Shown: positions 1 through 8,367 of the stretch, piece by piece
Position numbering within the stretch: the stretch's first letter is position 1
Layout of the letters: each line of letters starts with the position of its first letter
Source: an uncultured Eubacterium sp.
GTDB lineage: Bacteria > Bacillota > Clostridia > Lachnospirales > Lachnospiraceae
Length of the DNA stretch: 64,000 nucleotides
NCBI GenBank assembly: GCA_910584795.1
Contig: CAJUBZ010000010.1
Location: 1-64,000, forward strand
Reading direction: 5' to 3'
The notes under the pieces: generated by a model
What the model was told of the DNA's origin: nothing
What the model saw: the letters and a program-made list of their open reading frames with translations, nothing else
The model's database searches: none
Translations under genes and position numbers: made by a program

Positions 1-10
1 GCCTGTCTAT

Positions 11-97
11 ACTTTCCTGTTTGAATATTCCGGTTTTGTAGTGGCAGAGACATTCTATTGATTTCAGCAGGAAAGTGAATCCTCTACAAACCGGAAT
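11..97. repeat. interleaved inverted repeats
   Basis: Two inverted repeats cross each other. ACTTTCCTG at 11-19 pairs with CAGGAAAGT at 68-76, and ATTCCGGTTTTGTAG at 27-41 pairs with CTACAAACCGGAAT at 84-97 (one bulged T). No open reading frame covers them. They lie just upstream of the acyltransferase gene and could be a structured leader or the end of an upstream element cut by the window edge. Function unknown. Confidence 0.45.
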
Positions 98-153
98 TTG
101 TAATAGTGACAGAAATTTATTATAATGTAGATAATTTGTTTGGGAGAGAAAGA

Positions 154-1242
154 ATGGAGAAATTAGGTTTTACAAAAAAGGATACGAATATTATTAAAGG
201 AATGGCAATCATATTCTTGATGATACATCATTGTTTTAAATCTGCGAAAAGATATGCAGGATATGAAGTGATTTTCTCGCCATTGACTCAGGACATCGTA
301 ATCTATCTGGCATCCTTTCTTAAAATATGCGTACCCATGTTTGTATTTTTGACAGCATATGGCATTACTGTTTCCTTAAAAAATAGAAATAATACTTTGA
401 ATGTCACAGGGAAGCAAATGGTATCGTATACAAAGCATAGAATGTTTCATTTATATACAGGATGGATTTTTGTTTTTATTTTTTGTGAGATATTTTGTAT
501 GATATATTCAAGATTACCATTTGAAACGTATGGTAGAAACATAAAAGGTGTTGCATATTTCTTAATTGACGGACTGGGAATAGCAAATCTGTTCGGAACT
601 CCGACTTTAGTAGGAACATGGTGGTATATGAGTCTGGCAGTTTCGTTAGTTACCATTCTTCCAATATTGATAAAAATTTATAGCGGAATTGGCTTTTGGT
701 ATATGTTTCTCATATTTTCAATTTTATCAAGACAGCTGGGATTGACAACATCATCTCTTGTACATTGGACGCCGGTTGTATTGCTTGGTATTGCTTGTGC
801 TGATAAAGACTGGCTGGTAAAAATGCGGGAATTTAAGATGATAAAAGACTCGGCGACAGTTAATAAATTTTTGAAGTTTATAATAGGAATTATAATTATT
901 ATTGGCTTGATTATTTTCAGACAAAGTAGCATATCTTCAATTTTATTTGAAATTAAGGACGGATTCATCCCATTTTTTATAATATATTTTTTATATGAAT
1001 TTATCTGTCCGGTAAAATATTTAAACGCTGCACTTGCATTTATAGGTAAATATTCTATGAATATCTTTTTAATTCATACATTTATCAGAGCAACTTATTT
1101 TAGAAAATTTATATATGGATTTAAATATGCTTCACTGATTGTTATTGTGTTGTTGCTAATTAGTTTGGTGATTGCTGTGTTAGTGGAATATTTGAAGAAA
1201 GTTTCAGGGTATCAGAAACTGTGTAATAAAGTAAACATTTAG
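154..1242 (+). CDS. membrane acyltransferase (acyltransferase 3 family)
   Basis: Predicted integral-membrane O-acyltransferase that would move an acyl group onto a cell-surface glycan or lipid; the substrate cannot be told. The protein is about 362 residues with roughly ten hydrophobic segments, the usual size for the family. The N-terminal motif MIHHCF (His25-His26) matches the conserved histidine region at the end of the first membrane helix. I place the start at ATG 154 because GGGAGAG at 142-148 is correctly spaced; an upstream in-frame start at 106 lacks a ribosome site. The gene stands alone and ends at a strong terminator. Confidence 0.8.
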   Translation: MEKLGFTKKDTNIIKGMAIIFLMIHHCFKSAKRYAGYEVIFSPLTQDIVIYLASFLKICVPMFVFLTAYGITVSLKNRNNTLNVTGKQMVSYTKHRMFHLYTGWIFVFIFCEIFCMIYSRLPFETYGRNIKGVAYFLIDGLGIANLFGTPTLVGTWWYMSLAVSLVTILPILIKIYSGIGFWYMFLIFSILSRQLGLTTSSLVHWTPVVLLGIACADKDWLVKMREFKMIKDSATVNKFLKFIIGIIIIIGLIIFRQSSISSILFEIKDGFIPFFIIYFLYEFICPVKYLNAALAFIGKYSMNIFLIHTFIRATYFRKFIYGFKYASLIVIVLLLISLVIAVLVEYLKKVSGYQKLCNKVNI

Positions 1243-1261
1243 AATATTTTATAATTTTGAG

Positions 1262-1312
1262 AGCGTATAAAGATTTTAGAAAATGAAATCTTTATACGTT
1301 CATATTTTTTTT
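1262..1312 (+). terminator. rho-independent terminator
   Basis: A long A/T-rich stem, GCGTATAAAGATTTT (about 1263-1277) against AAATCTTTATACGTT (about 1286-1300), is followed by a T-rich run. It closes the acyltransferase gene and insulates the heat-shock promoter downstream. Confidence 0.85.
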
Positions 1313-1335
1313 ACAAATCTTTTTAAAATAAACTG

Positions 1336-1364
1336 TTGACAAAGGAAAAACATAGTGATAGATT
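1336..1364 (+). promoter_or_regulatory. sigma-A promoter of the hrcA operon
   Basis: A perfect -35 box TTGACA (1336-1341), a 17-nt spacer and TAGATT (1359-1364) as -10. It sits 18 nt upstream of the CIRCE operator, so the initiation point falls just before the repressor site. Confidence 0.85.
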
Positions 1365-1381
1365 AATGCATAGAATAAATA

Positions 1382-1408
1382 TTAGCACTCGAAACAAATG
1401 AGTGCTAA
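1382..1408. promoter_or_regulatory. CIRCE operator (HrcA binding site)
   Basis: A perfect copy of the known consensus: TTAGCACTC at 1382-1390, a 9-nt spacer, GAGTGCTAA at 1400-1408. HrcA is known to bind this repeat and repress the class I heat-shock genes; here it lies between the promoter and hrcA, so the operon is autoregulated. Confidence 0.97.
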
Positions 1409-1437
1409 CAACACAAAGCCATAGAAAGGAGATGTCT

Positions 1438-2490
1438 ATGGAATTAAGTGAGAGAAAAGAAAAAATTCTTGATGCAGTCATTCGAAATTACTTAGAGACC
1501 GGAGAACCGGTAGGTTCCAGAACAATTTCTAAGTATACTGATTTGAATCTGAGTTCAGCAACCATTCGAAACGAAATGTCTGACTTGGAAGAGATGGGAT
1601 ATATTGTTCAGCCACATACATCAGCAGGCCGTATTCCTACAGATAAAGGATACAGATTATATGTTGACAATATGTTAAAAGACAAACTTTCCCAGCTGGA
1701 TGAGCGGGAACGAAAAGTTACTGAAAAAGAAGACCTTCTGATAGAAAAGGTTGATAAGGTAGAAACGCTGCTTCAGAATATGGCAAAGGTACTGGCGAAC
1801 AACACCAATTATGCTACAATGGTATCTTCGCCAAAGTCTCAAGGAAATAAAATAAAGTTTATTCAATTATCTATATTAGATGACAAACAATTGTTATGTA
1901 CAGTTGTTTCAGATAAAAATCATGTAGTCAATAAGATTGTTAAGGTTAGCCGTGAGGTTAGTCAGGAAATGATTGTCCGGCTGAATGTGGCATTAAATAC
2001 AGCACTTGCAGGTTTATCAATGGAAGAGATAAATTTGGGTGTTATCTCAGCACTGACATCTCAAGCAGGAGAGTTTGAGGGACTGGTAAATGAAGTATTA
2101 AAAGCGATTACAGAGGCTATTTCCACAGAAGCACAGATGAAGATTTATACCTCTGGTGCAACGAATATATTTAAATATCCGGAACTCAGTGATAAAGAAA
2201 GAGCCAGTCAGCTTTTGACAACATTGGAGGAGAAGTCACAGCTTACAGAGTTGATTAATGAGAGTGATGAAGAAACGGGCATTCAGGTATATATAGGAAG
2301 CGAAAGTCCGGTTCAGTCCATGAAGGATTGCAGCGTGGTTACGGCAACTTATGAATTAGAAGATGGATTTAAGGGGACAATTGGTATTATTGGTCCAAAA
2401 AGAATGGATTATGAAAAGGTTGTAGAAACACTGAGAGTTGTAAAAGAACAATTAAGTAATAGTTTAGACAACGAGGGTGATAATCAATAG
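1438..2490 (+). CDS. hrcA: heat-inducible transcription repressor HrcA
   Basis: Repressor of the class I heat-shock operon; it binds the CIRCE element immediately upstream and in known systems depends on GroEL for folding. About 350 residues. The first 75 form the winged helix-turn-helix (SATIRNEMSDLEEMGY), followed by SAGRIPTDKGYR and the dimerisation/GAF-like body. I choose ATG 1438 because AAAGGAG (1425-1431) is six bases upstream; an in-frame ATG at 1432 is too close. First gene of hrcA-grpE-dnaK-dnaJ. Confidence 0.96.
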   Translation: MELSERKEKILDAVIRNYLETGEPVGSRTISKYTDLNLSSATIRNEMSDLEEMGYIVQPHTSAGRIPTDKGYRLYVDNMLKDKLSQLDERERKVTEKEDLLIEKVDKVETLLQNMAKVLANNTNYATMVSSPKSQGNKIKFIQLSILDDKQLLCTVVSDKNHVVNKIVKVSREVSQEMIVRLNVALNTALAGLSMEEINLGVISALTSQAGEFEGLVNEVLKAITEAISTEAQMKIYTSGATNIFKYPELSDKERASQLLTTLEEKSQLTELINESDEETGIQVYIGSESPVQSMKDCSVVTATYELEDGFKGTIGIIGPKRMDYEKVVETLRVVKEQLSNSLDNEGDNQ

Positions 2491-2555
2491 AAAATAAAAT
2501 GTCAGAAGAGACAAAGCGTAAGTTAAGAGCTAGGAGTAAGAGAAAGGAGAGTCCA

Positions 2556-3185
2556 ATGACTACTGAAAATAAGGATTTGGAAGAAGGGCTTGAAAGAGAA
2601 GCAGATACTGTAGAAGAATCAGAAGATGTCGCAGAAGCGGCAGAAAAAGCGGCTGAGGAGTCTGATATCAAAACAGACAATGAAGAAGAAACAGCAGAGA
2701 CGGAAGAAAAGCCCGACAAAAAGAAAAAGAAAGGTTTTAAGAAAAAGGATAAAAAAGACGAGCAGATAGAGGAATTAAATGACAAGTATCAGAGACTGTT
2801 TGCAGAGTTTCAGAATTTCAGAACCCGAAGTGACAAAGAAAAGTCGGCGATGTTTGAAGTGGGTGCAAGATCTATCGTAGAAAAGATTCTGCCGGTAGTA
2901 GACAATATCGAGAGAGGTGTGGCTGCCTTAAGTGAAGAGGATTTAGATTCTCCTGTCGGACAGGGAATGAATCTTATTTATAAACAATTATTGCAGACTC
3001 TGGAAGATATGGGAGTTGAGGCAATTGAGGCAAAGGGGCAGGAATTTGATCCTGAGCTTCACAATGCTGTAATGCATGAGGACAATGACGAGTTAGGCGA
3101 AAACATTGTATCTGAGGAATTACAGAAAGGTTACAAATATAAAGATACTGTGGTAAGACACAGTATGGTAAAAGTAGCCAATTAA
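2556..3185 (+). CDS. grpE: nucleotide exchange factor GrpE
   Basis: Releases ADP from DnaK during the chaperone cycle. The 209-residue protein has a long acidic then lysine-rich disordered N-terminus (about residues 1-70), a coiled coil starting near QIEELNDKYQRLFAEFQN, and the conserved beta domain with NPxLHNAV-like sequence (DPELHNAVMHEDN) and a C-terminal GYKYKDTVVRHSMVKV. ATG 2556 follows AAAGGAG; an upstream in-frame start at 2499 would add 19 residues without a good ribosome site. The acidic N-terminus is longer than in E. coli GrpE, common in Clostridia. Confidence 0.95.
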   Translation: MTTENKDLEEGLEREADTVEESEDVAEAAEKAAEESDIKTDNEEETAETEEKPDKKKKKGFKKKDKKDEQIEELNDKYQRLFAEFQNFRTRSDKEKSAMFEVGARSIVEKILPVVDNIERGVAALSEEDLDSPVGQGMNLIYKQLLQTLEDMGVEAIEAKGQEFDPELHNAVMHEDNDELGENIVSEELQKGYKYKDTVVRHSMVKVAN

Positions 3186-3285
3186 GTTTGAAAGACAGAA
3201 TTGTAAGGAAATTTACAATGAATCATAGTAAAGAATGGGGCTGAGCCCTTGGTTTAATTTTGTAAAGTTTTAGGAGGAAAACAAA

Positions 3286-5139
3286 ATGGGAAAAATTATT
3301 GGTATTGATTTAGGAACAACAAACTCATGTGTAGCTGTTATGGAAGGTGGAGAACCTACAGTTATTACAAATGCTGACGGTGGAAGAACAACACCATCTG
3401 TTGTAGCATTTAAGAAAGATGGAGAAAGATTAGTTGGTGAGCAGGCAAAACGTCAGGCTGTAACAAACGCAGATGGAACAATCTCATCAATTAAGAGACA
3501 TATGGGTACAGATTATAAGGCAAAAATTGCTGATAAAGATTATACACCACAAGCTATTTCAGCAATGATTCTTCAGAAGTTAAAAGCTGACGCAGAGGCA
3601 TATCTTGGCGAGACAGTAACAGAAGCAGTGATTACTGTTCCGGCTTACTTTAATGATGCACAGAGACAGGCTACAAAAGATGCCGGTAAGATTGCAGGTC
3701 TTGATGTTAAGAGAATCATCAATGAGCCTACAGCAGCAGCGTTGGCTTACGGTCTTGATAATGAAGGCGAGCAGAAGATTATGGTATACGATTTAGGTGG
3801 TGGTACATTTGATGTATCTGTCATCGAAATCGGTGATGGTGTTATTGAAGTTCTTGCAACAAATGGTGACAACAAACTTGGTGGTGATGACTTTGATAAA
3901 AAAGTTATGGATTACATGGTAGCAGACTTTAAGTCAAAGACAGGTATCGACCTTTCAAATGATAACATGGCTATGGAAAGAATTAAGGCTGAGGCAGAAG
4001 ATGCTAAGAAGAAACTTTCATCAGCAACTCAGGTTGAAATTAACATCCCATTCATTACAGCAAATGAACAGGGACCACAGCATTTAAATATGACATTGAC
4101 AAAGGCTAAATTTGATGAATTAACAAGAGATCTTGTTGAGAGAACAGCCATTCCGGTGCAGAATGCATTAAAGGATGCAGGTGTTTCAGCATCAGAACTT
4201 GGAAAAGTATTATTAGTAGGTGGTTCTACAAGAATACCTGCTGTACAGGATAAGGTAAAACAGTTGACAGGTCATGAGCCATCAAGAAAGATGAATCCGG
4301 ATGAGTGTGTAGCACTTGGTGCTTCTATTCAGGGTGGTAAATTAGCAGGTGATGCCGGAGCAGGCGATATCCTTCTTCTTGATGTAACTCCACTTTCATT
4401 ATCTATCGAGACAATGGGTGGTGTGGCTACAAGACTGATTGAGAGAAATACAACAATTCCTACAAAGAAGAGTCAGATATTCTCAACAGCAGCAGACAAT
4501 CAGACAGCCGTTGATATTAATGTAGTACAGGGTGAAAGACAGTTTGCAAGAGATAACAAGTCACTTGGACAGTTTAGATTAGATGGAATTCCACCAGCAA
4601 GAAGAGGTGTTCCACAGATTGAAGTTACATTTGATATTGATGCAAACGGTATCGTAAATGTTTCAGCAAAAGACCTTGGAACAGGAAAAGAACAGCATAT
4701 TACAATTACAGCAGGTTCTAATATGTCTGATGAAGATATTGATAAGGCTGTAAAAGAAGCAGCAGAGTTTGAGGCAGCAGATAAGAAACGTAAAGAAGCA
4801 ATTGATGCGAAGAATGAGGCTGATGCAATTATCACTCAGACAGAGCAGGCAATGAATGAAGCAGGAGATAAATTAGCAGATGCTGACAAGCAGGCAGTTC
4901 AGGCTGATATTGATGCATTGAAGGCTACAGTTTCAGCAATTGGAGAGAATGAGCCAACAGAAGCACAGGTTGAAGAATTAAAGGCTGGAAAAGAAAAATT
5001 GATGAATTCTGCACAGCAGTTATTTTCAAAGATGTATGAGCAGGCTCAGGCTGCAGGCGCTCAGGGTGCAGGTCCTGATATGGGTGCAGGAACAGCTCCG
5101 GAAGATGATGTAGTAGATGGAGACTTTACAGAAGTATAA
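3286..5139 (+). CDS. dnaK: Hsp70 chaperone DnaK
   Basis: ATP-dependent chaperone that binds exposed hydrophobic stretches of nascent or heat-damaged proteins in the cytosol with DnaJ and GrpE. The 617 residues contain the phosphate-1 motif GIDLGTTNS at the N-terminus, the phosphate-2 motif DLGGGTFDVS near 167, the adenosine motif VGGSTRIP, the linker DVTPLSLS, the beta-sandwich substrate domain, the helical lid and the usual acidic tail ending GDFTEV. TAGGAGG sits eight bases before ATG. The 100-nt gap after grpE has only a small TTGTAA/TTACAA hairpin (3201-3218). Confidence 0.98.
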   Translation: MGKIIGIDLGTTNSCVAVMEGGEPTVITNADGGRTTPSVVAFKKDGERLVGEQAKRQAVTNADGTISSIKRHMGTDYKAKIADKDYTPQAISAMILQKLKADAEAYLGETVTEAVITVPAYFNDAQRQATKDAGKIAGLDVKRIINEPTAAALAYGLDNEGEQKIMVYDLGGGTFDVSVIEIGDGVIEVLATNGDNKLGGDDFDKKVMDYMVADFKSKTGIDLSNDNMAMERIKAEAEDAKKKLSSATQVEINIPFITANEQGPQHLNMTLTKAKFDELTRDLVERTAIPVQNALKDAGVSASELGKVLLVGGSTRIPAVQDKVKQLTGHEPSRKMNPDECVALGASIQGGKLAGDAGAGDILLLDVTPLSLSIETMGGVATRLIERNTTIPTKKSQIFSTAADNQTAVDINVVQGERQFARDNKSLGQFRLDGIPPARRGVPQIEVTFDIDANGIVNVSAKDLGTGKEQHITITAGSNMSDEDIDKAVKEAAEFEAADKKRKEAIDAKNEADAIITQTEQAMNEAGDKLADADKQAVQADIDALKATVSAIGENEPTEAQVEELKAGKEKLMNSAQQLFSKMYEQAQAAGAQGAGPDMGAGTAPEDDVVDGDFTEV

Positions 5140-5183
5140 AATGCAAAGGTGCAGGGAATTCAGAATCCAGGCACATAACCGGT

Positions 5184-5217
5184 GAAAATCCCGCCCGTGG
5201 AAAACGGACGGGTTTTC
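5184..5217 (+). promoter_or_regulatory. intercistronic hairpin between dnaK and dnaJ
   Basis: AAAATCCCGCCCGT and ACGGACGGGTTTT form a GC-rich stem with a short loop. Only four Ts follow, so it looks more like a partial terminator or mRNA-processing/stability hairpin that lowers dnaJ relative to dnaK. This role is inferred. Confidence 0.55.
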
Positions 5218-5245
5218 CCACGATTAACGAGTGGAAGGTATTATT

Positions 5246-6412
5246 ATGGCAGATAAGAGAGATTATTATGAAGTGCTGGGAGTTGATAGAAACGCCGATG
5301 AAGCAGCATTGAAAAAAGCATATAGACAGTTGGCGAAGAAATACCATCCGGATGCAAACCCGGGAGATGAAGAAGCAGCGGCAAAGTTTAAAGAGGCATC
5401 AGAGGCGTATGCAGTATTAAGTGATGCCGATAAGAGAAGACAATATGACCAGTTCGGTCATGCAGCTTTTGAAGGTGGAGCCGGAGGTGCCGGCGGATTC
5501 GACTTTAGTGACTTTGATTTCGGTGATATTTTCGGTGGCAGCGGCTTTGGTGATATTTTCGGTGATTTGTTTGGCGGTGGACGCCGTAGAGGACCAAGTA
5601 ATGGACCAAGACGTGGCGCTGATGTGAGAACCGGACTTCGAATTACTTTCGAGGAGGCTGTTTTTGGCTGCACGAAGGAAGTGACAATCAATTATAAAGA
5701 AGAATGTAAGACTTGTGGAGGAAATGGTGCAAAACCGGGGACATCACCGGAGACATGTAGTAAATGTAATGGACAGGGACAGTATGTATCCCGTCAGCAG
5801 ACCATGTTTGGCATGATGCAGAGTACACAGGTATGTCCGGATTGTAATGGTACAGGAAAGGTAATAAAAGAAAAATGTCCTGAGTGCCATGGAGCAGGTT
5901 ATAAAAATACGAGAAAGAGAATCAGCATTGAGATTCCGGCAGGTATTGATGATATGCAGCGTATCAGAAAGACAGGAGAAGGCGAGCCGGGAACAAATGG
6001 TGGACCAAGAGGAGATTTGCTGGTAGATATTCGTGTAGCACCAAGTAATGAGTTTGAGCGTGACGGAATGAATCTATACAGCACAACATCTATCTCGTTT
6101 GCACAGGCAGCGTTAGGCGGCGATATTCGAGTGAAAACGATTGATGGAGATGTTAAGTTTAATATAAAACCAGGAACACAAACAGGTACCCGCATTAGAC
6201 TGAAAGGCAAAGGAGTTTGCCATGTGCACAACCAGAATGCTAGAGGAGACCAGTACTCCACATTGGTTGTGAAAGTTCCAACAAAACTTAACAGCGAACA
6301 GAAAGAGTTGATAAAGAAATTGGATGAGATTTCAGGAAACACGTTAAATGAGTTTGGTGATAATAAAACGGAAGAAAAACAAGAGAAAAAAAAGAAAAAG
6401 AAATTTTTCTAA
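5246..6412 (+). CDS. dnaJ: Hsp40 co-chaperone DnaJ
   Basis: Stimulates DnaK ATPase and delivers substrates. The 388 residues show the J domain with the HPD tripeptide (residues 34-36), a Gly/Phe-rich linker (about 75-125), four CxxCxGxG zinc repeats (CKTCGGNG, CSKCNGQG, CPDCNGTG, CPECHGAG, about 150-210) and the C-terminal substrate domains. The C-terminus ends in an unusual lysine run (EEKQEKKKKKKFF). I start at ATG 5246, preceded by GGAAGG; an in-frame GTG at 5231 adds only five residues. Last gene of the heat-shock operon. Confidence 0.97.
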   Translation: MADKRDYYEVLGVDRNADEAALKKAYRQLAKKYHPDANPGDEEAAAKFKEASEAYAVLSDADKRRQYDQFGHAAFEGGAGGAGGFDFSDFDFGDIFGGSGFGDIFGDLFGGGRRRGPSNGPRRGADVRTGLRITFEEAVFGCTKEVTINYKEECKTCGGNGAKPGTSPETCSKCNGQGQYVSRQQTMFGMMQSTQVCPDCNGTGKVIKEKCPECHGAGYKNTRKRISIEIPAGIDDMQRIRKTGEGEPGTNGGPRGDLLVDIRVAPSNEFERDGMNLYSTTSISFAQAALGGDIRVKTIDGDVKFNIKPGTQTGTRIRLKGKGVCHVHNQNARGDQYSTLVVKVPTKLNSEQKELIKKLDEISGNTLNEFGDNKTEEKQEKKKKKKFF

Positions 6413-6442
6413 GATAAAGTTCTAATAGTTTTGAATTTATTG

Positions 6443-6484
6443 AAGGATATTGTACAGGATTTTATGTGCAATATCCTTTTTTTG
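6443..6484 (+). terminator. terminator of the hrcA-dnaJ operon
   Basis: AAGGATATTG and GCAATATCCTTT form the stem around a loop containing TACAGGATTTTATG, followed by T-rich sequence. Confidence 0.85.
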
Positions 6485-6655
6485 TAGTAAAAGTTTGGCA
6501 AGTAATATTGTATTTTCACAAAATGTTATTTGCCAGGTGTAAGAACAACTTAATTTGACAAATTAAAACAATATTGTTATATATAACATGTAGTTATAGA
6601 GATTATGAGAAATGTTAGCAAGATGTCCGTGGATGGATTTGGGAAAGGAAAAATT

Positions 6656-7110
6656 ATGAAAAAAATATTTCTAAATTATTATTACTTATGATTGTGTTTG
6701 TTGTGAGTATTGGTTTAGTAGCTTGTGGCAGCGAAAAAAATAAGCAGAAAGATACGAAAGTAGGTCAGGAAGAAGGTAAGTCAATATATGACACCGTGTC
6801 AGATTTTTTGAATTCTGATGAGTCACAAAAAGGTTTTGAAACATTAAAAAAGGGTCTGGAAGGTTCGGGGATGAATTTGGAAATTACTGCGGAAGATGAT
6901 AAATTGATTTATACTTATACATATGAAAACATAGAAAAAACAGATGAGATGGCTGAACAATTAGAATCTATGGCAGCACAAGATTCTACACTCCAAAACA
7001 CTGCAAATGGTATACAAAAATGTGTGAATGTCGATACTGTTACTGTGATTGCCAGATATGTAGATTGTAATGGTGAAGGGATTTATTCTAAGGAATGTGT
7101 TTCCGAATAA
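6656..7110 (+). pseudogene. small lipoprotein with frameshifted signal peptide
   Basis: A well-placed start (ATG 6656 after GGGAAAGGA) reads MKKIFLNYYYL and stops at TGA 6689. In the next frame the sequence continues LLLLMIVFVVSIGLVACGS, an ideal lipoprotein signal with lipobox LVAC, then a 120-residue acidic secreted domain. Adding one base near 6674 (CTAAATTA to CTAAAATTA) would fuse both into one normal lipoprotein. The mature part (EITAEDDKLIYTYTY, ARYVDCNGEGIYSKE) resembles DUF4854-type clostridial lipoproteins, a tentative match. Either a real inactivating or phase-variable deletion beside a TTA repeat, or a sequencing error. Without repair, translation could start at ATG 6688 but would lack a signal start. 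Confidence 0.7.
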
Positions 7111-7133
7111 AAATTTACTTATATAGTTATTTT

Positions 7134-7172
7134 TAGAACAGGGTGTATAAAGAGATAGACTCTGTTCTTTTG
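7134..7172 (+). terminator. weak terminator after the lipoprotein gene
   Basis: AGAACAGGG (7135-7143) pairs with ACTCTGTTCT (7159-7168), followed by TTGTTAT. The stem is short and the T run poor. Confidence 0.5.
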
Positions 7173-7195
7173 TTATATGTGTTTATGTTGTCAAT

Positions 7196-7224
7196 TTGCG
7201 CATTTTCCTTTTCTATGGTATGAT
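7196..7224 (+). promoter_or_regulatory. putative extended -10 promoter of prmA
   Basis: TTGCGC (7196-7201), 17-nt spacer and TATGAT (7219-7224) preceded by the TG of an extended -10 (TGGTATGAT). The transcript would carry a leader of about 140 nt before prmA. Confidence 0.55.
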
Positions 7225-7263
7225 ATTTCGGTTAAAGAGTTTGTTTCGATAGAATATAGCTTT

Positions 7264-7322
7264 TGAAATGGTAAATGATAACCGTTTCAAAACTCTGCTT
7301 TGCAGAGCACGCCCTTCGGGCC
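7264..7322 (+). promoter_or_regulatory. three consecutive hairpins in the prmA leader
   Basis: The leader holds TGAAATGGT/ACCGTTTCA, then CTCTGC-TTT-GCAGAG, then GCCC-TTC-GGGC back to back. No T run follows, so they are not plain terminators. They may stabilise the mRNA or take part in control; I recognise no riboswitch class. Confidence 0.5.
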
Positions 7323-7374
7323 TGGCAAAATACGATATAGAGTAGTATATACATGATTCAGAACGGAGAGTTTT

Positions 7375-8340
7375 ATGAAGTGGAATAAATATAGGTTAAA
7401 AACAACAACACAGGCAGAAGATTTTGTCAGTGGAATCCTTATGGAATTAGGGATAAGTGGTGTGCAGATAGAGGATAATGTACAGATTTCACAGGAAGAC
7501 AAAGAAGCGCAATTCATTGACTATCTTGCAGACCTTCCGGAGGATGATGGGACAGCTTATATTAGTTTTTACACAGAAGAAAATTCGGAAGATAAGGACG
7601 ATGAACTATTATTAAATACACTCCGTGAAAAATTAAAAGAAGCAAATACATTTATCAATATAGGGGAAGGAAGTATTGAAAAAAGTCTGACAGAGGATGT
7701 GGACTGGGTCAATAACTGGAAGAAATATTTTAAGTCTTTTACAGTCGATAATTTTTTTATAAAGCCTACATGGGAAGAGTTAGATGAAGAACATAAAAAT
7801 ATGGAAATGATAGAAATAGATCCTGGTACTGCCTTTGGTACAGGAAAGCATGATACTACACAATTGTGCATTAAGCAGTTGATAAAATATGTAAAAAATG
7901 GAGATAATGTATTAGACCTTGGTTGTGGCAGTGGAATACTATCTATTGTTGCAAAAAAATTAGGGGCAGCGGATGTGGATATGACGGATATAGACCCTGC
8001 AGCAATACAGGCAGTGGGAGAAAATTTCGCAGTTAATAAAATGAGTATGGACGATATGGAAGTGATTGCAGGAAACGTTTTAGATGATGAGCAGCTGCAG
8101 GCAAAATTTGAAAATAAACAATACGATATTGTTGTGGCAAATATTTTAGCAGATGTTATTATTCCAATTGCAGGAATGGTAGACAGGTTTTTAAAACCGG
8201 GTGGGATGTTTATTTCATCAGGTATCATCTATATGAAAGAAGATGAAGTAAAAGAAGCCGTCAGAAGTAATGATAATCTGGAATTAAAAGATGTTGTAAA
8301 TCAAGGGGACTGGCGCAGTATTATTGCAGTAAAAAAATAA
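7375..8340 (+). CDS. prmA: ribosomal protein L11 methyltransferase PrmA
   Basis: SAM-dependent trimethylation of ribosomal protein L11. The 321-residue protein has the N-terminal L11-recognition region, the family hallmark DPGTAFGTGKHDTT at about residue 149, and the SAM-binding motif VLDLGCGSGILSI, with the acceptor-site NILADVI downstream. The start ATG 7375 follows GGAGAG. It is followed 27 nt later by rsmE, a common clostridial arrangement directly after dnaJ. Confidence 0.95.
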   Translation: MKWNKYRLKTTTQAEDFVSGILMELGISGVQIEDNVQISQEDKEAQFIDYLADLPEDDGTAYISFYTEENSEDKDDELLLNTLREKLKEANTFINIGEGSIEKSLTEDVDWVNNWKKYFKSFTVDNFFIKPTWEELDEEHKNMEMIEIDPGTAFGTGKHDTTQLCIKQLIKYVKNGDNVLDLGCGSGILSIVAKKLGAADVDMTDIDPAAIQAVGENFAVNKMSMDDMEVIAGNVLDDEQLQAKFENKQYDIVVANILADVIIPIAGMVDRFLKPGGMFISSGIIYMKEDEVKEAVRSNDNLELKDVVNQGDWRSIIAVKK

Positions 8341-8367
8341 CAGTGAAAGGAAATTCGGACAAAAGAG

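Noticed and set aside
5184..5217. Full terminator between dnaK and dnaJ
   Set aside because: Only four Ts follow and dnaJ has no recognisable promoter of its own after it.
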